Below, piece after piece: positions 17,030 through 25,669 of a DNA stretch of 64,000 nucleotides. Source of the stretch: Sutcliffiella horikoshii (GTDB lineage: Bacteria; Bacillota; Bacilli; Bacillales; Bacillaceae_I); the NCBI GenBank assembly GCA_001636495.1, contig KV440964.1, positions 2,062,666 to 2,126,665 on the forward strand, written 5' to 3'. Made by a program: the position numbers and the translations under genes. The notes under the pieces are model-generated. The model was not told the DNA's origin and ran no database searches. It worked only from the letters and a program-made list of their open reading frames with translations. Positions within the stretch are counted from its first letter, which is position 1. Every line of letters starts with the position of its first letter.

Positions 17030-17945
17030 ACACACAAATCCAAGAAATAAACCCAAATACTGTAACAATAGTCGTTTCAGACCAGCCATATTTTAACCCA
17101 AAATGATAGTGTATTGGTGTCATTCTGAAAATGCGCTTATGCCTAAGTTTGAAAGAAGAAACTTGTAAGATAACCGACAATTGCTCAGCAAAATATATAA
17201 AGAACAAAATGGGAATTAGAATTTCGACCTTCTCGAGGACGGCAAGAAAGGATAGGGAACCACCTATAGCTAATGAACCGGTATCACCCATAAATGCTTT
17301 TGCAGGGTATATATTATAAATGAGAAAGCCAAGTAAACATCCAATCATAATTAAGCTGAAAAGTTGCACCTCTGGTCTGTCTGAAACTACAAAAAAGAAA
17401 AAATATGTAGGAATTGCTACAACTCCTAAAAGACCGTCTAATCCATCTGTAAAATTAATGGCGTTTGCAGATCCTACAACAAATAAGGTAATGACAATGA
17501 CATATAACACCAACGGAAAATCCAAGGTAATGTCTTTGAAAATATTAATTTTGGTGTCTATGCCTAATTCGATAATAACGTAATATAGCAATGTACCTGT
17601 GAACAAAAATTGAAGAATAAGTTTAGTTTTTCCTGATACTCCCCCTGGATCTTGACGAGAAGCCTTCCAAAAATCGTCCAAAAACCCAATGAAACTAAAA
17701 AGAATGTAAGTTATACACAAGAAGTACATCAAGGGAGTAGGCGAAAAAAGAATCGAAAGTATAATCCCTACAAACAGAATAATACCAAACATTAAGGGAG
17801 TACCTTTCTTTAATTGATGATCGGAAGGTAGTTCTTTTCTTATTGGTTGGATCAATTTAAGTTTCCTCAAGGTGGCGATAAATAATGGCGATAAAATGGC
17901 AACAACAATAAAAGCGATTAGCGCTGGAATTATTTGATCAATCAC
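16989..17945 (-). CDS. mraY: MraY-type phospho-MurNAc-pentapeptide transferase, stand-alone
   Basis: MraY joins phospho-MurNAc-pentapeptide to undecaprenyl phosphate to make lipid I. The 318-residue protein has about ten helices and the active-site motifs GFLDDFWK (Asp-Asp pair), NAINFTDGLDGL and AKAFMGDTGSLAIGG. The histidine motif, HHH in the usual enzyme, reads PIHYHF here, so its middle residue is tyrosine. The GTG start has AAAAAAGGAG upstream. It is alone, away from the division/cell-wall cluster where the housekeeping gene normally sits, and diverges from the T-box lysS. Likely a second copy. MraY is the target of tunicamycin-, muraymycin- and capuramycin-type nucleosides, so a resistance or self-protection role is possible (inference). 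Confidence 0.85.
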   Translation of the reverse strand: MIDQIIPALIAFIVVAILSPLFIATLRKLKLIQPIRKELPSDHQLKKGTPLMFGIILFVGIILSILFSPTPLMYFLCITYILFSFIGFLDDFWKASRQDPGGVSGKTKLILQFLFTGTLLYYVIIELGIDTKINIFKDITLDFPLVLYVIVITLFVVGSANAINFTDGLDGLLGVVAIPTYFFFFVVSDRPEVQLFSLIMIGCLLGFLIYNIYPAKAFMGDTGSLAIGGSLSFLAVLEKVEILIPILFFIYFAEQLSVILQVSSFKLRHKRIFRMTPIHYHFGLKYGWSETTIVTVFGFISWICVFICLAYWRFLLYP

Positions 17946-18049
17946 TCTTCTATTACTCCTTTTTTCTTTGTCATCTCTAATAAATTCTAAAGAACTTAAT
18001 CATTTCCTCTATTTCAACTAAAATAATGAAATAATTTGGTGGAAGGACA

Positions 18050-18078
18050 TTGCCTTAAAGATTTATTTGTGCTAATAT
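18050..18078 (+). promoter_or_regulatory. Sigma-A-type promoter of the lysS leader
   Basis: TTGCCT and TAATAT are separated by exactly 17 bases, with TG two bases upstream of the -10 region (TGTGCTAATAT). It lies about 35 bp before the T-box leader, as expected for the start of the leader transcript. Confidence 0.65.
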
Positions 18079-18107
18079 TCTAAAAAACATACGGAATATA
18101 CGGCTGT

Positions 18108-18393
18108 GAAGAGAAGAGTAATTAAGGTATATTATTTCCAGAGAGCTTCGGTAGGTGAGAAGAAGCAATAATGATCTTAATGAAAAAAGCCTCGGAGCCT
18201 TTGCACGGATCTAAGATTTCTTAGTGATACTGCGACGGGATCTCCCGTTATAGAGATAGGGTATATTTGGTTGTTAAAAACAGAAGTACCCGAAGAGGTT
18301 GATATGGCAACATGTCAACAAACTGGGGTGGTACCACGAAGTTAACAACTCTCGTCCTCAAGATGAATAATCTTGGGGGTGGGAGTTTTTTTG
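18108..18393 (+). promoter_or_regulatory. T-box riboswitch, lysine specifier (AAA)
   Basis: The leader shows Stem I elements AGTA, AGAGAGCTTCGGTAGGTG at 18140 onward, and a specifier region TGAAA-AAA-GCC in which AAA (18186-18188) is the lysine codon. The T-box proper, GGGGTGGTACCACG, is at 18325-18338. The competing terminator is formed by CTCTCGTCC and the GGGGGTGGGAG before TTTTTTT at 18347-18393. Uncharged lysyl-tRNA would stabilise the antiterminator and switch on lysS. Confidence 0.92.
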
Positions 18394-18454
18394 TTTTTAT
18401 AAAATTGGATGGCAGCAGAAAAATAGATAAATAAAAAATAGGAGTTGATAAAAA

Positions 18455-19912
18455 ATGAGTCAAGAACAAACAGCCCTTAGAATGGAGAAATTAGAGGCTT
18501 TAAAGTCACAGGGGGTTCCAGTATATCCTGAAAGGTTCCAGACAAATTACGAACTATACGGAGCCTCTTCACTAGAGGATGGAACATCAGGTGTTCGAGT
18601 TGCAGGAAGAATCATGGGGATCCGTCAATTTAGCAAATTCAGTTTCATCACCATTTCAGACATACAAGGTAAGTTGCAACTTCTTCTGAAAAAAGACGAG
18701 GTTGGGGAGCGGGCGATGAGTCATTTCCTCGATTATTTTGATATAGGCGATTTTATCGGTGTAGAAGGAAAGATGTATTCCACGAAAACAAATGAAAAAA
18801 CGCTTCGTATTGAAAACTATATGCTGCTCGGGAAAGCGTTACACACACTGCCAGATAAATGGCATGGTTTAACGAATACGGATACACGTTATAGACAACG
18901 ATATATTGATTTGATAATGACAAAAGAAACACAAAATCGTATGTTAATGCGAACAAAACTAGTGCGTGCGATTCGTAGATTTTTAGAAGAAAAAGACTTC
19001 ATGGAAGTGGAAACACCTGTATTGCAACATACTTCCTCTGGTGCTTTAGCACGCCCGTTTAAAACATATCATAACTCATTAGATATGGAACTGAATTTAC
19101 GGATTGCTCCAGAGACTTATTTAAAAAGGCTAATTGTAAGCGGCTTTACAAAAGTATTCGAATTTGCAAAATGCTTTAGAAATGAAGGGGTCAGCCCACA
19201 ACATCTTCAAGAATTTACAATGGTGGAAGGCTATGCAGCATATTGGAACTATGAAGATACGATGCAACTCATGCGTGAAATGATTGTCTATGTTCTTAAT
19301 GAAACATTCGACTCAACAATTATTAGCATACAAGGACAATCCATTGATTTTTCACTAGAGTGGAATGTTGTATCATTTAGAGAATTAATTTTAAAAGATA
19401 CAGGCATTGATATTGAGTTGTATCCAGATGTGAAAAGCTTATATGAAAAAACAAAACGAAGGAATATTCATTTAGAAAGCGAGGATATCGAGACATTAGG
19501 AAGAGGGAACTTTATTGACCTTCTATACAAAAAAGTGTGTCGCCCACATTTAATCGAACCAACATTTCTAGTTAACCACCCAATAGATTTATCACCATTA
19601 GCCAGAGCAAATGATGACAACCAAGCAATAACAGATCGTTTTCAATTAGTTATAAATGGTGCTGAAATCATCAATGCCTATTCAGAGTTAGTTGATCCTG
19701 TGGAACAGAGAAAACGATTACAGGCACAAAGCTTGTTGAAAAGCGGCGGTGATGTAGAAGCCATGGAAATGGATGAAGATTACTTATTGGCGATAGAGTA
19801 TGGAATGCCTCCGATTTCCGGTTGGGGGTTTGGGATTGAGCGGTTATTAATGGTATTAACCGATTGTGATACGATTAAGGACTGTGTTTTATTTCCGTTA
19901 ACTAGAAAATAA
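18455..19912 (+). CDS. lysS: Lysyl-tRNA synthetase, class II, divergent copy
   Basis: The enzyme charges tRNA-Lys. An N-terminal OB-fold (VRVAGRIMGIRQFSKFSFIT) is followed by the class II core: VETPVLQHTSSGALARPF, motif 2 in FRNEGVSPQHLQEFTMVEGY and motif 3 in GWGFGIERLLMVLTDC. Several positions differ from the usual Bacillus enzyme (RIAPE for RIAIE, GWGFGIER for GLGIGIDR, NAYSELVDP for NAFTELNDP). It has its own lysine T-box and lies outside the fol/ftsH region that normally carries the housekeeping gene. It is therefore probably a second, horizontally acquired LysRS induced by lysine or LysRS limitation. ATG follows ATAGGAG. Confidence 0.92.
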   Translation: MSQEQTALRMEKLEALKSQGVPVYPERFQTNYELYGASSLEDGTSGVRVAGRIMGIRQFSKFSFITISDIQGKLQLLLKKDEVGERAMSHFLDYFDIGDFIGVEGKMYSTKTNEKTLRIENYMLLGKALHTLPDKWHGLTNTDTRYRQRYIDLIMTKETQNRMLMRTKLVRAIRRFLEEKDFMEVETPVLQHTSSGALARPFKTYHNSLDMELNLRIAPETYLKRLIVSGFTKVFEFAKCFRNEGVSPQHLQEFTMVEGYAAYWNYEDTMQLMREMIVYVLNETFDSTIISIQGQSIDFSLEWNVVSFRELILKDTGIDIELYPDVKSLYEKTKRRNIHLESEDIETLGRGNFIDLLYKKVCRPHLIEPTFLVNHPIDLSPLARANDDNQAITDRFQLVINGAEIINAYSELVDPVEQRKRLQAQSLLKSGGDVEAMEMDEDYLLAIEYGMPPISGWGFGIERLLMVLTDCDTIKDCVLFPLTRK

Positions 19913-19923
19913 ATAATAACTGT

Positions 19924-20010
19924 GGAAGCTTATCTGAATAAAGGTAAGCTTCTTATTTATGAAATTTCATATTGTTTAAATAGTAAAAATTTGAAATAAT
20001 TGGTATAAGG
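19924..20010 (+). repeat. Terminator hairpin plus promoter-like box
   Basis: GAAGCTTATCT pairs with AGGTAAGCTTC followed by TTATTT, ending lysS. After a T-rich spacer comes TTTGAAATAATTGGTATAAGG, where TGG precedes TATAAG in a good extended -10. The next small gene starts 28 bases later. Same layout as 40719-40800. Confidence 0.65.
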
Positions 20011-20037
20011 AAAAACTTAATAAAAAAGGAGATATAT

Positions 20038-20325
20038 ATGGAAAATAATAATTATGAAAAACAACACATAAGAAGTATGACCACATTTAGTTATCTCACC
20101 CTTGCATTTCTTTTTTCATTCATATTTACCTCAATATGCATCCTTATTTTACTGGTTCCCATGGTAGGAATTTTAGATTTCACCTATTTCCCCTCAAAAG
20201 TTGCAATTCCTTCATTTATTATATCTATGATTTTCTCTGTTCTAGCCTTTAGGAATATCTTTGGAAAGATATTGATATTAATTAACCTGTGTCTAATGGT
20301 CTTTATGATTGTTTATGGGCCTTAA
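20038..20325 (+). CDS. Small integral membrane protein (95 aa)
   Basis: AAAAGGAGATATAT precedes the ATG. After a polar, basic N-terminus (MENNNYEKQHIRS) the protein has three to four hydrophobic helices: LTLAFLFSFIFTSICILILL, VAIPSFIISMIFSVLAF and KILILINLCLMVFMIVY. This is the layout of DUF4190-like small Bacillus membrane proteins, but I cannot assign a family firmly. Confidence 0.65.
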   Translation: MENNNYEKQHIRSMTTFSYLTLAFLFSFIFTSICILILLVPMVGILDFTYFPSKVAIPSFIISMIFSVLAFRNIFGKILILINLCLMVFMIVYGP

Positions 20326-20364
20326 TAAATCTATTAAAACAAATTTCCGTAGAGGAGGATATCA

Positions 20365-20820
20365 ATGTACCAATATTTTAATGGTTTCGTAATCAGGGAA
20401 GGTACAGAGGGGGTTCCTGCTGAATTTGTGGAAGCTCTGTTTGAGGATGCAGGATGGGCACGGAATACACCCACTTGGCAAAAGGAGAAGTTCTCGCTTA
20501 TTTTTAAAAACTCAACCTGGGCATTTACGGTGTGGGACCAGAACAAGATGATTGGGATGGTTAGGGTGATCTCAGACCAAATAATGGTTGCTAACATATT
20601 GGATTTGGTTATTTTATCGGAATATCGCGGGAAAGGTATCGGGCAGAAAATCGTCGAACTTTGTGTTCAAAAACTTCCTCACGGTGATTGGTTTGCACAC
20701 ACATCTGCTAATAATTTCAGTTTCTATGAGAAGTGCGGATTTGAAGTTAAAGACTTAAACCAGAACGGCACATGTGCGTATTACGGATATATACAAGCGA
20801 GGAAAGATGGGCATAGGTAG
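20365..20820 (+). CDS. GNAT-family N-acetyltransferase
   Basis: A 151-residue acetyltransferase with the acetyl-CoA motif LDLVILSEYRGKGIGQKIVE and the C-terminal NNFSFYEKCGFEVKD segment. GAGGAGGATATC gives a strong ribosome site. The following methyltransferase gene starts 25 bases after its stop, so the two are likely co-transcribed. Confidence 0.9.
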   Translation: MYQYFNGFVIREGTEGVPAEFVEALFEDAGWARNTPTWQKEKFSLIFKNSTWAFTVWDQNKMIGMVRVISDQIMVANILDLVILSEYRGKGIGQKIVELCVQKLPHGDWFAHTSANNFSFYEKCGFEVKDLNQNGTCAYYGYIQARKDGHR

Positions 20821-20845
20821 AGATAGGAAAAAGGGAGATGTTTTA

Positions 20846-21577
20846 ATGGAGTTCAGAGGATCAAGTGTTTACGATCAAAGCGATTTCTTTTCAAATTACA
20901 TGAAAAGAAGAAATAGAGAAGACAGTCCCAATAATGCAATTGAAGGTCCAATTATGTACGTATTAGTTGGTAACATTCAAAATGTGACGATATTAGATTT
21001 AGGGTGTGGAGATGCTTCTTTTGGTAAAGAACTATTAAACTTAGGGGCAAGGCACTACACAGGAGTCGAAGGTTCTGAACAAATGGTAGAAGCTTCGCGC
21101 TCTAACTTACTGGAGCTAGACGCCACTATACATAATGAAACAATGGAATCATTTCAATACCCAAGTGAGTCTTACGATCTCGTAACCTCTCGTTTCGCTA
21201 TTCATTACGTATCCGACATTAACCGCCTATTTCAAAATATTTATCAAACCCTAAAAGAAGATGGCAGATTTGTATTCAGCATTCAACATCCGCTCACAAC
21301 TTCCTCTTTTGCCAGTAAGCAAACTAGTGATAAACGAGGTAACTGGATTGTGGATGATTACTTCCTTGAGGGTGAAAGGAAAGAGCCTTGGATCAACAAT
21401 ATAGTCGTTAAGTATCACCGCACCATTGAACAATATTTTACCGCACTTAGACAAGCGGGTTTTACCGTACAGGATTTACGCGAAGGTACACCGAAGCGCG
21501 AACATTTTAGTAGTGAAGAAGAATTTTTCAGAAGGAAACGTATACCAGTAGTTTTAGTGTTTGCTTGTAGAAAGTAA
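20846..21577 (+). CDS. Class I SAM-dependent methyltransferase
   Basis: Motif I is TILDLGCGDASFGKELLNLG (GxGxxxF), motif II lies around YTGVEGSEQMVEASR and motif III in YDLVTSRFAIHYVSDINRLF. The later FSIQHPLTTSSFA segment is typical of UbiE/SmtA-like small-molecule methyltransferases. ATG 20846, eight bases after AAGGGAG, gives 243 residues; the longer frame would overlap the preceding GNAT gene. Substrate unknown. Confidence 0.88.
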   Translation: MEFRGSSVYDQSDFFSNYMKRRNREDSPNNAIEGPIMYVLVGNIQNVTILDLGCGDASFGKELLNLGARHYTGVEGSEQMVEASRSNLLELDATIHNETMESFQYPSESYDLVTSRFAIHYVSDINRLFQNIYQTLKEDGRFVFSIQHPLTTSSFASKQTSDKRGNWIVDDYFLEGERKEPWINNIVVKYHRTIEQYFTALRQAGFTVQDLREGTPKREHFSSEEEFFRRKRIPVVLVFACRK

Positions 21578-21606
21578 ATGGTCCGACATCCACTTTTTGA
21601 TAAATT

Positions 21607-22095
21607 TTAAGACTCTCTAGATGTCAACTGCTTTATGTACCATGCATCCATTGCCGAGTGTTCAGATCCTGGTAGTGGCTCTTGTAATAATGTGAATCCG
21701 AATTTTTCATATAATAAACAGGCGGTTTTCAACTCTTTTGTTGTTTCTAAATAACACTTTTTATAATGTTCTGAAGCAAAGGACAGAGCGGTTTCCATTA
21801 GCTGTTTTCCAATTCCCAACCCTTGCACATTTGTACGTACATAAAGCTTTTGTAATTCGCAAACTTTATCATCCTTGTTAAATGGCGCAATACCTATTCC
21901 GCCAACAACTTCTTTACTCACTTCGACTACCCAATATTTAGCATGATCTAGATTAGTATAATATTGATGCAGGTCGTTAAGTTGAGGGTCAAAATATGCA
22001 GTCCCGGGTATAGCTAGACCAAGGGATTCTAAAGAATTTTGGATAATTTCTTTAACTATTGCATTGTCTTCTTTTTTCATTTCTCGAATAATCAT
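21607..22095 (-). CDS. GNAT-family N-acetyltransferase
   Basis: A 162-residue protein with a GNAT core: MIIREMKKEDNAIVKEIIQN at the start, LQKLYVRTNVQGLGIGKQLM (acetyl-CoA loop) and the KTACLLYEKFGFTLLQEP tail. Members with this pattern include YjgM/ArgA-like acetyltransferases. ATG 22095 is preceded by CTAAGGAGATT on the minus strand, better than the upstream in-frame start at 22122. Convergent with the methyltransferase gene. Confidence 0.88.
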   Translation of the reverse strand: MIIREMKKEDNAIVKEIIQNSLESLGLAIPGTAYFDPQLNDLHQYYTNLDHAKYWVVEVSKEVVGGIGIAPFNKDDKVCELQKLYVRTNVQGLGIGKQLMETALSFASEHYKKCYLETTKELKTACLLYEKFGFTLLQEPLPGSEHSAMDAWYIKQLTSRES

Positions 22096-22180
22096 GTGTA
22101 ATCTCCTTAGATTTATTTTCAAGTTAAATACGAAACATATTCCCCATATCTAGAAAGCTTTGAAAATGAAAATGAAAGCC

Positions 22181-22204
22181 CAATGTATAAAATTATACAT
22201 ATTT
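22181..22204. promoter_or_regulatory. Palindrome in divergent intergenic region
   Basis: ATGTATAAAATTATACATAT contains a perfect TGTATAA/TTATACA inverted repeat with a two-base centre. It lies in the 251-bp gap between the divergent GNAT and LURP genes and could be an operator. Nothing else in this gap is recognisable except AT-rich promoter-like sequence. Confidence 0.35.
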
Positions 22205-22346
22205 CAAGGGAGAAATGAAATGTTACATCAGTAAATGATTTCTTACACGTCTTTTTTCCTATGGGGAATACACAAGAGGTTCACATGTTGAAACCATTTC
22301 TAATACTCATTCGTAAATAAATAAAAGCCGAATAGGGGGAAGTAAG

Positions 22347-22844
22347 ATGAGACAGCTATTTATCAAACAAAAGGTATTTAGTATAAGCGAGAAATTCACA
22401 GTAAAGGATCATCAAGAAAAGGATATCTATTATGTGGAAGGGAGCTTTTTGCGACTTCCTAAAACTTTCTCCATCTTGACCCCTAAACGAGAAGAAGTGG
22501 CACTCATTACGAAAAAAATGTTCAGCTTTTTGCCAAAGTTTATGGTGGAAGTTAATGGTCAAGAAATACTTACAATTAAAAAGGAATTTTCTTTTTTTAA
22601 AGCAAGATATAGTATTGATGCGGCAGGAATTGAAGTTCGTGGGAACTGGTGGGACATGGATTTTCAAGTGCTTCAACATGGAATAGTTGTAGGAGAAGTG
22701 TCCAAAAAGTGGTTCACATGGGGTGATAGCTACAGCGTTCAAATTCAAGATGTAGAGATGGAAACCATTGTAATCTCAATAGTCGTTGCCATCGATTGTG
22801 TGAAGGCAGATCATGCAGCATCTTTTTCAAACACTGCTACATAA
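22347..22844 (+). CDS. LURP-one-related (YxjI-like) protein
   Basis: The 165 residues follow the tubby-like LURP1/YxjI pattern: MRQLFIKQKVFSISEKFTVK, an early YYVEGSFLRLPKTFSI, then ALITKKMFSFLPKF, the central WWDMDFQVLQHG and WGDSYSVQIQDVEMETIVIS. The family forms a closed beta barrel around a central helix and its bacterial role is unknown. GGGGGAAGTAAG precedes the ATG. Confidence 0.85.
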   Translation: MRQLFIKQKVFSISEKFTVKDHQEKDIYYVEGSFLRLPKTFSILTPKREEVALITKKMFSFLPKFMVEVNGQEILTIKKEFSFFKARYSIDAAGIEVRGNWWDMDFQVLQHGIVVGEVSKKWFTWGDSYSVQIQDVEMETIVISIVVAIDCVKADHAASFSNTAT

Positions 22845-22899
22845 AAAGGCTTGAAAAAAATTCTATTATTTTTCCATTAATTATGTAATAATAAGTAAA

Positions 22900-23207
22900 A
22901 ATATTACGTAAACGCGACGATAAGGAAAGTAAATCAGCCTTCATTTTCTTACAGAGAGCTTCGGTAGCTGAAAAGAAGCAGAGAATAGTTGATTGAAAAT
23001 GGCCTTTGAGCAGCAAAGTCGACTTTCTAATGTAGAAATAGACTTTTACGAGATTTGGCACTCGTTACAAATGTCAGAGTATAAGGGTGATTTATTCACT
23101 CCGTACTTATGGAGGCTGATAATGCGAATTATTAGTAAATTAAGGTGGTAACACGAGATAAACCTCGTCCTTAGACAATCATTTTGTCTATAGGCGAGGT
23201 TTTTTTA
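22900..23207 (+). promoter_or_regulatory. T-box riboswitch, methionine specifier (ATG)
   Basis: Stem I carries AGAGAGCTTCGGTAGCTG at 22953 onward and a specifier region TGAAA-ATG-GCC, with ATG at 22999-23001. The T-box sequence AAGGTGGTAACACGAG lies at 23142-23157. The terminator pairs AACCTCGTCC with GGCGAGGTTTTTTT up to 23207. The specifier context is aligned base for base with the lysS leader (TGAAA-NNN-GCC), which supports both codon calls. Uncharged tRNA-Met would induce metG. Confidence 0.92.
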
Positions 23208-23230
23208 TTTGAGTTTAGGAGGATGAAAAG

Positions 23231-24865
23231 ATGACGATTTTTATTGGAGGCGCATGGCCTTATGCCAATGGTTCCTTACACCTAGGGCATGTAGCAGCAT
23301 TATTACCTGGAGATATTTTAGCAAGGTTTTACCGTCAAAAAGGAGAAAAGGTTTTATATGTTTCAGGAAGTGACTGTAACGGGACGCCGATTTCCATAAG
23401 AGCCAGTCATGAAAATACAACAACGGAAGCGATAGCAAATCGTTATCATCAAGAATTTTCGGAGACTTTTCAAAAACTGGGGTTTACCTATGATTTGTAT
23501 ACCCGGACAGACGCAGAACACCATCATCAATCTGTGCAAGTAATATTTTTACAACTTCTCGAAAATGGCTACCTTTACAAGAAAACGATTGAGCAGGCCT
23601 ATTGTGAGACAGATCAGCAATTTCTACCTGATCGTTTTGTCGAAGGGTTATGTCCTAATTGCGGCGCAAAAGCACGAGGAGATCAATGTGATCATTGTTC
23701 TGCCATTCTAGATCCACTGGAATTATTAGAAAAGCGATGCAAGATATGTGGGAACCAGTCTTCTATAAAAGAAACGGAGCATTTTTATTTTTGCCTTAGT
23801 CAATTTCAGAAACGTTTGGAAGAATTAGTGGAGGATGCTGAACAAGAAAATAGATGGCGGGAGAATGCGATCAGACTAACACAAAGATATCTAAATGATG
23901 GAGTGCCAGATCGGGCAGCGACACGCGATCTCCCTAATGGGGTTGAGGTTCCGATAGCAGGTTTTGAAGGGAAGAAAATATATGTGTGGATTGAAGCGGT
24001 GGCAGGCTATTTGACAGCCAGTAAAGAATGGGCAAAAAAACACAATGAAAAGATAGAAGACTATTGGAATAAAGAGACCACTTCCTATTACATTCATGGA
24101 AAAGACAACATCCCTTTTCATTCGATCATTTGGCCATCCATTTTAATGGGTATTGATAATCCAGCCCTACCAACACATATCATCTCCAATGAATATTTAA
24201 CGATTGAAAAACGCAAGATCTCGACAAGTCAAAACTGGGCTGTTTGGATTCCAGATATGTTGGAAAGATACGATGCAGATTCTATCCGCTATTTTCTAAC
24301 AATCAATGCCCCTGAAAATAGAGACACTGACTTCTCATGGCGCGAATTTATCTACAGTCATAACAGTGAATTGCTTGGTGCATATGGTAACTTTGTCAAT
24401 CGAACGTTGAAGTTTATCGAGAAATCTTACGCAGGAACATCGCCAGTAGGGGAAATCGAATCAGAAATTGAGGTTAAAGTGAAGGAACTTTATAGAGAGG
24501 TTGGCTCTTTAATAAGAGAGGGACAATTTAAGAAATCTTTAGAGCAAATTTTTGAGTTTGTTCGGTATGCAAATAAGTATTTTGATGAGCAAAAGCCATG
24601 GATTCAAATTAAGGAAGACAAAGCATCTTGTGATAAGACGATAACTAATTGTGTTTATATCATTGTAAACCTCGCACAATTGTTAAATCCTTTCCTGCCT
24701 TTCTCTAGTGAAAAAGTGAAAGTGATGTTGGGGTTAATAGAACTAAGCTGGGAAGAAATAAAGGTTACATCCGTTAATCTGCAAGAAATAAAACCACTTT
24801 TTGAAAGAATTGAAGTGAAGAGAATAGAAGAAGAGTTAGAGCGGTTGGCTAAAGAAGCTTTATAA
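23231..24865 (+). CDS. metG: Methionyl-tRNA synthetase, second-type, short form
   Basis: A class I synthetase charging tRNA-Met. The HIGH signature is GSLHLGHV. A zinc-knuckle insert contains CPNC, CDHC and CKIC, and [10 protein letters not shown] follows. The KMSKS loop is altered to KISTS ([10 protein letters not shown]), a position that normally begins with KM and ends with KS. The anticodon-binding domain is present, but the C-terminal tRNA-binding domain found in the 660-residue housekeeping Bacillus enzyme is absent (544 residues). Second MetRS enzymes of this type are known in B. anthracis and Streptococcus pneumoniae, where they give resistance to MetRS inhibitors. Strong ribosome site TAGGAGG. 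Resistance here is inferred. Confidence 0.92.
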   Translation: MTIFIGGAWPYANGSLHLGHVAALLPGDILARFYRQKGEKVLYVSGSDCNGTPISIRASHENTTTEAIANRYHQEFSETFQKLGFTYDLYTRTDAEHHHQSVQVIFLQLLENGYLYKKTIEQAYCETDQQFLPDRFVEGLCPNCGAKARGDQCDHCSAILDPLELLEKRCKICGNQSSIKETEHFYFCLSQFQKRLEELVEDAEQENRWRENAIRLTQRYLNDGVPDRAATRDLPNGVEVPIAGFEGKKIYVWIEAVAGYLTASKEWAKKHNEKIEDYWNKETTSYYIHGKDNIPFHSIIWPSILMGIDNPALPTHIISNEYLTIEKRKISTSQNWAVWIPDMLERYDADSIRYFLTINAPENRDTDFSWREFIYSHNSELLGAYGNFVNRTLKFIEKSYAGTSPVGEIESEIEVKVKELYREVGSLIREGQFKKSLEQIFEFVRYANKYFDEQKPWIQIKEDKASCDKTITNCVYIIVNLAQLLNPFLPFSSEKVKVMLGLIELSWEEIKVTSVNLQEIKPLFERIEVKRIEEELERLAKEAL

Positions 24866-25669
24866 AATATATTGATCTATTGTTAAGGATCTCTTTGATC
24901 TACTGACCGACACAAAAGACCTAATATTGAAGTAGTGGATTTTAGAAATGTTTATAGCAGCCACTAGGGACTTTTGTGTCAGTATTATATGATGCAGAGT
25001 ATTCCATTTAAGGGCCATTATCTGGAAGACTTGAAATCGAGATAATGTTAAAACATATATGATAAGGTACTATTTTTACTACTGTTCTCTCGTCAGGCAA
25101 CTGGCGATTCAATTATGCGGCTTACATTAGACGAACTATCCGAACGCAACGAGCTGACGTAGTATGAACTTACGGTACGTCTCATTATAAAGCAAGACCT
25201 TTCCATTTCGCTAGAGGCGAAGCTCTAAACAACTTGCTGCATTGGAAGCCTCGAAAAATCAAAACGAAAGGGAAAATATCTAGTATCTATATTCAACAAC
25301 GAATCACTTATAAATATACTGAAAGGAGATAGAGTAATTTTATTAAAATAACTTCTGAAGAATGATGGGTTTTTCTCCATGGAGCCAGATGTATTTGCCG
25401 GTAGTCCCTGTCTATCTTGTAGTGTCATAGCTTCGCTTGTTGTACGACGGGGTCTAAGCCCCAACCAGCCTCAAACATGTATCTACAAGTAGGGGTGGAC
25501 ACAGTATAACGGACGGAATTATGGTCCCAAGGGAGCGAACATCTTACCATGGCTATCTAAAGAATAACCTATAAAAAATAGGCCAACCAGAATAAATATA
25601 AGTGGAATACTATTCATTTTGCTAAGTGTGCAAAGCAATTGCATTTTCCATGTTTCAAATATTGTCCTT
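24866..25669. other. Unassigned 0.8-kb region with inverted repeat
   Basis: No convincing gene was found. At 24905-24984 GACACAAAAGACC and GGGACTTTTGTGTC form the ends of an imperfect hairpin with an inner TAGTGG/CCACTA pairing, possibly the metG terminator or an element end. From about 25085 to 25560 the composition becomes less AT-rich than its surroundings and all frames are broken; short peptide-like stretches (SIMRLTLDELSERNELT in one frame) suggest a decayed gene or mobile element. A group II intron or transposase remnant was considered but not supported. Confidence 0.4.

Noticed and set aside
25225-25464. Minus-strand 79-codon frame
   Set aside because: No ribosome site, low-complexity content and overlap with the unassigned decayed region; coding is not supported.
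24866-25669. Group II intron or retron remnant
   Set aside because: I could not find a convincing 5' GUGYG start, a domain V hairpin or any reverse transcriptase fragment.
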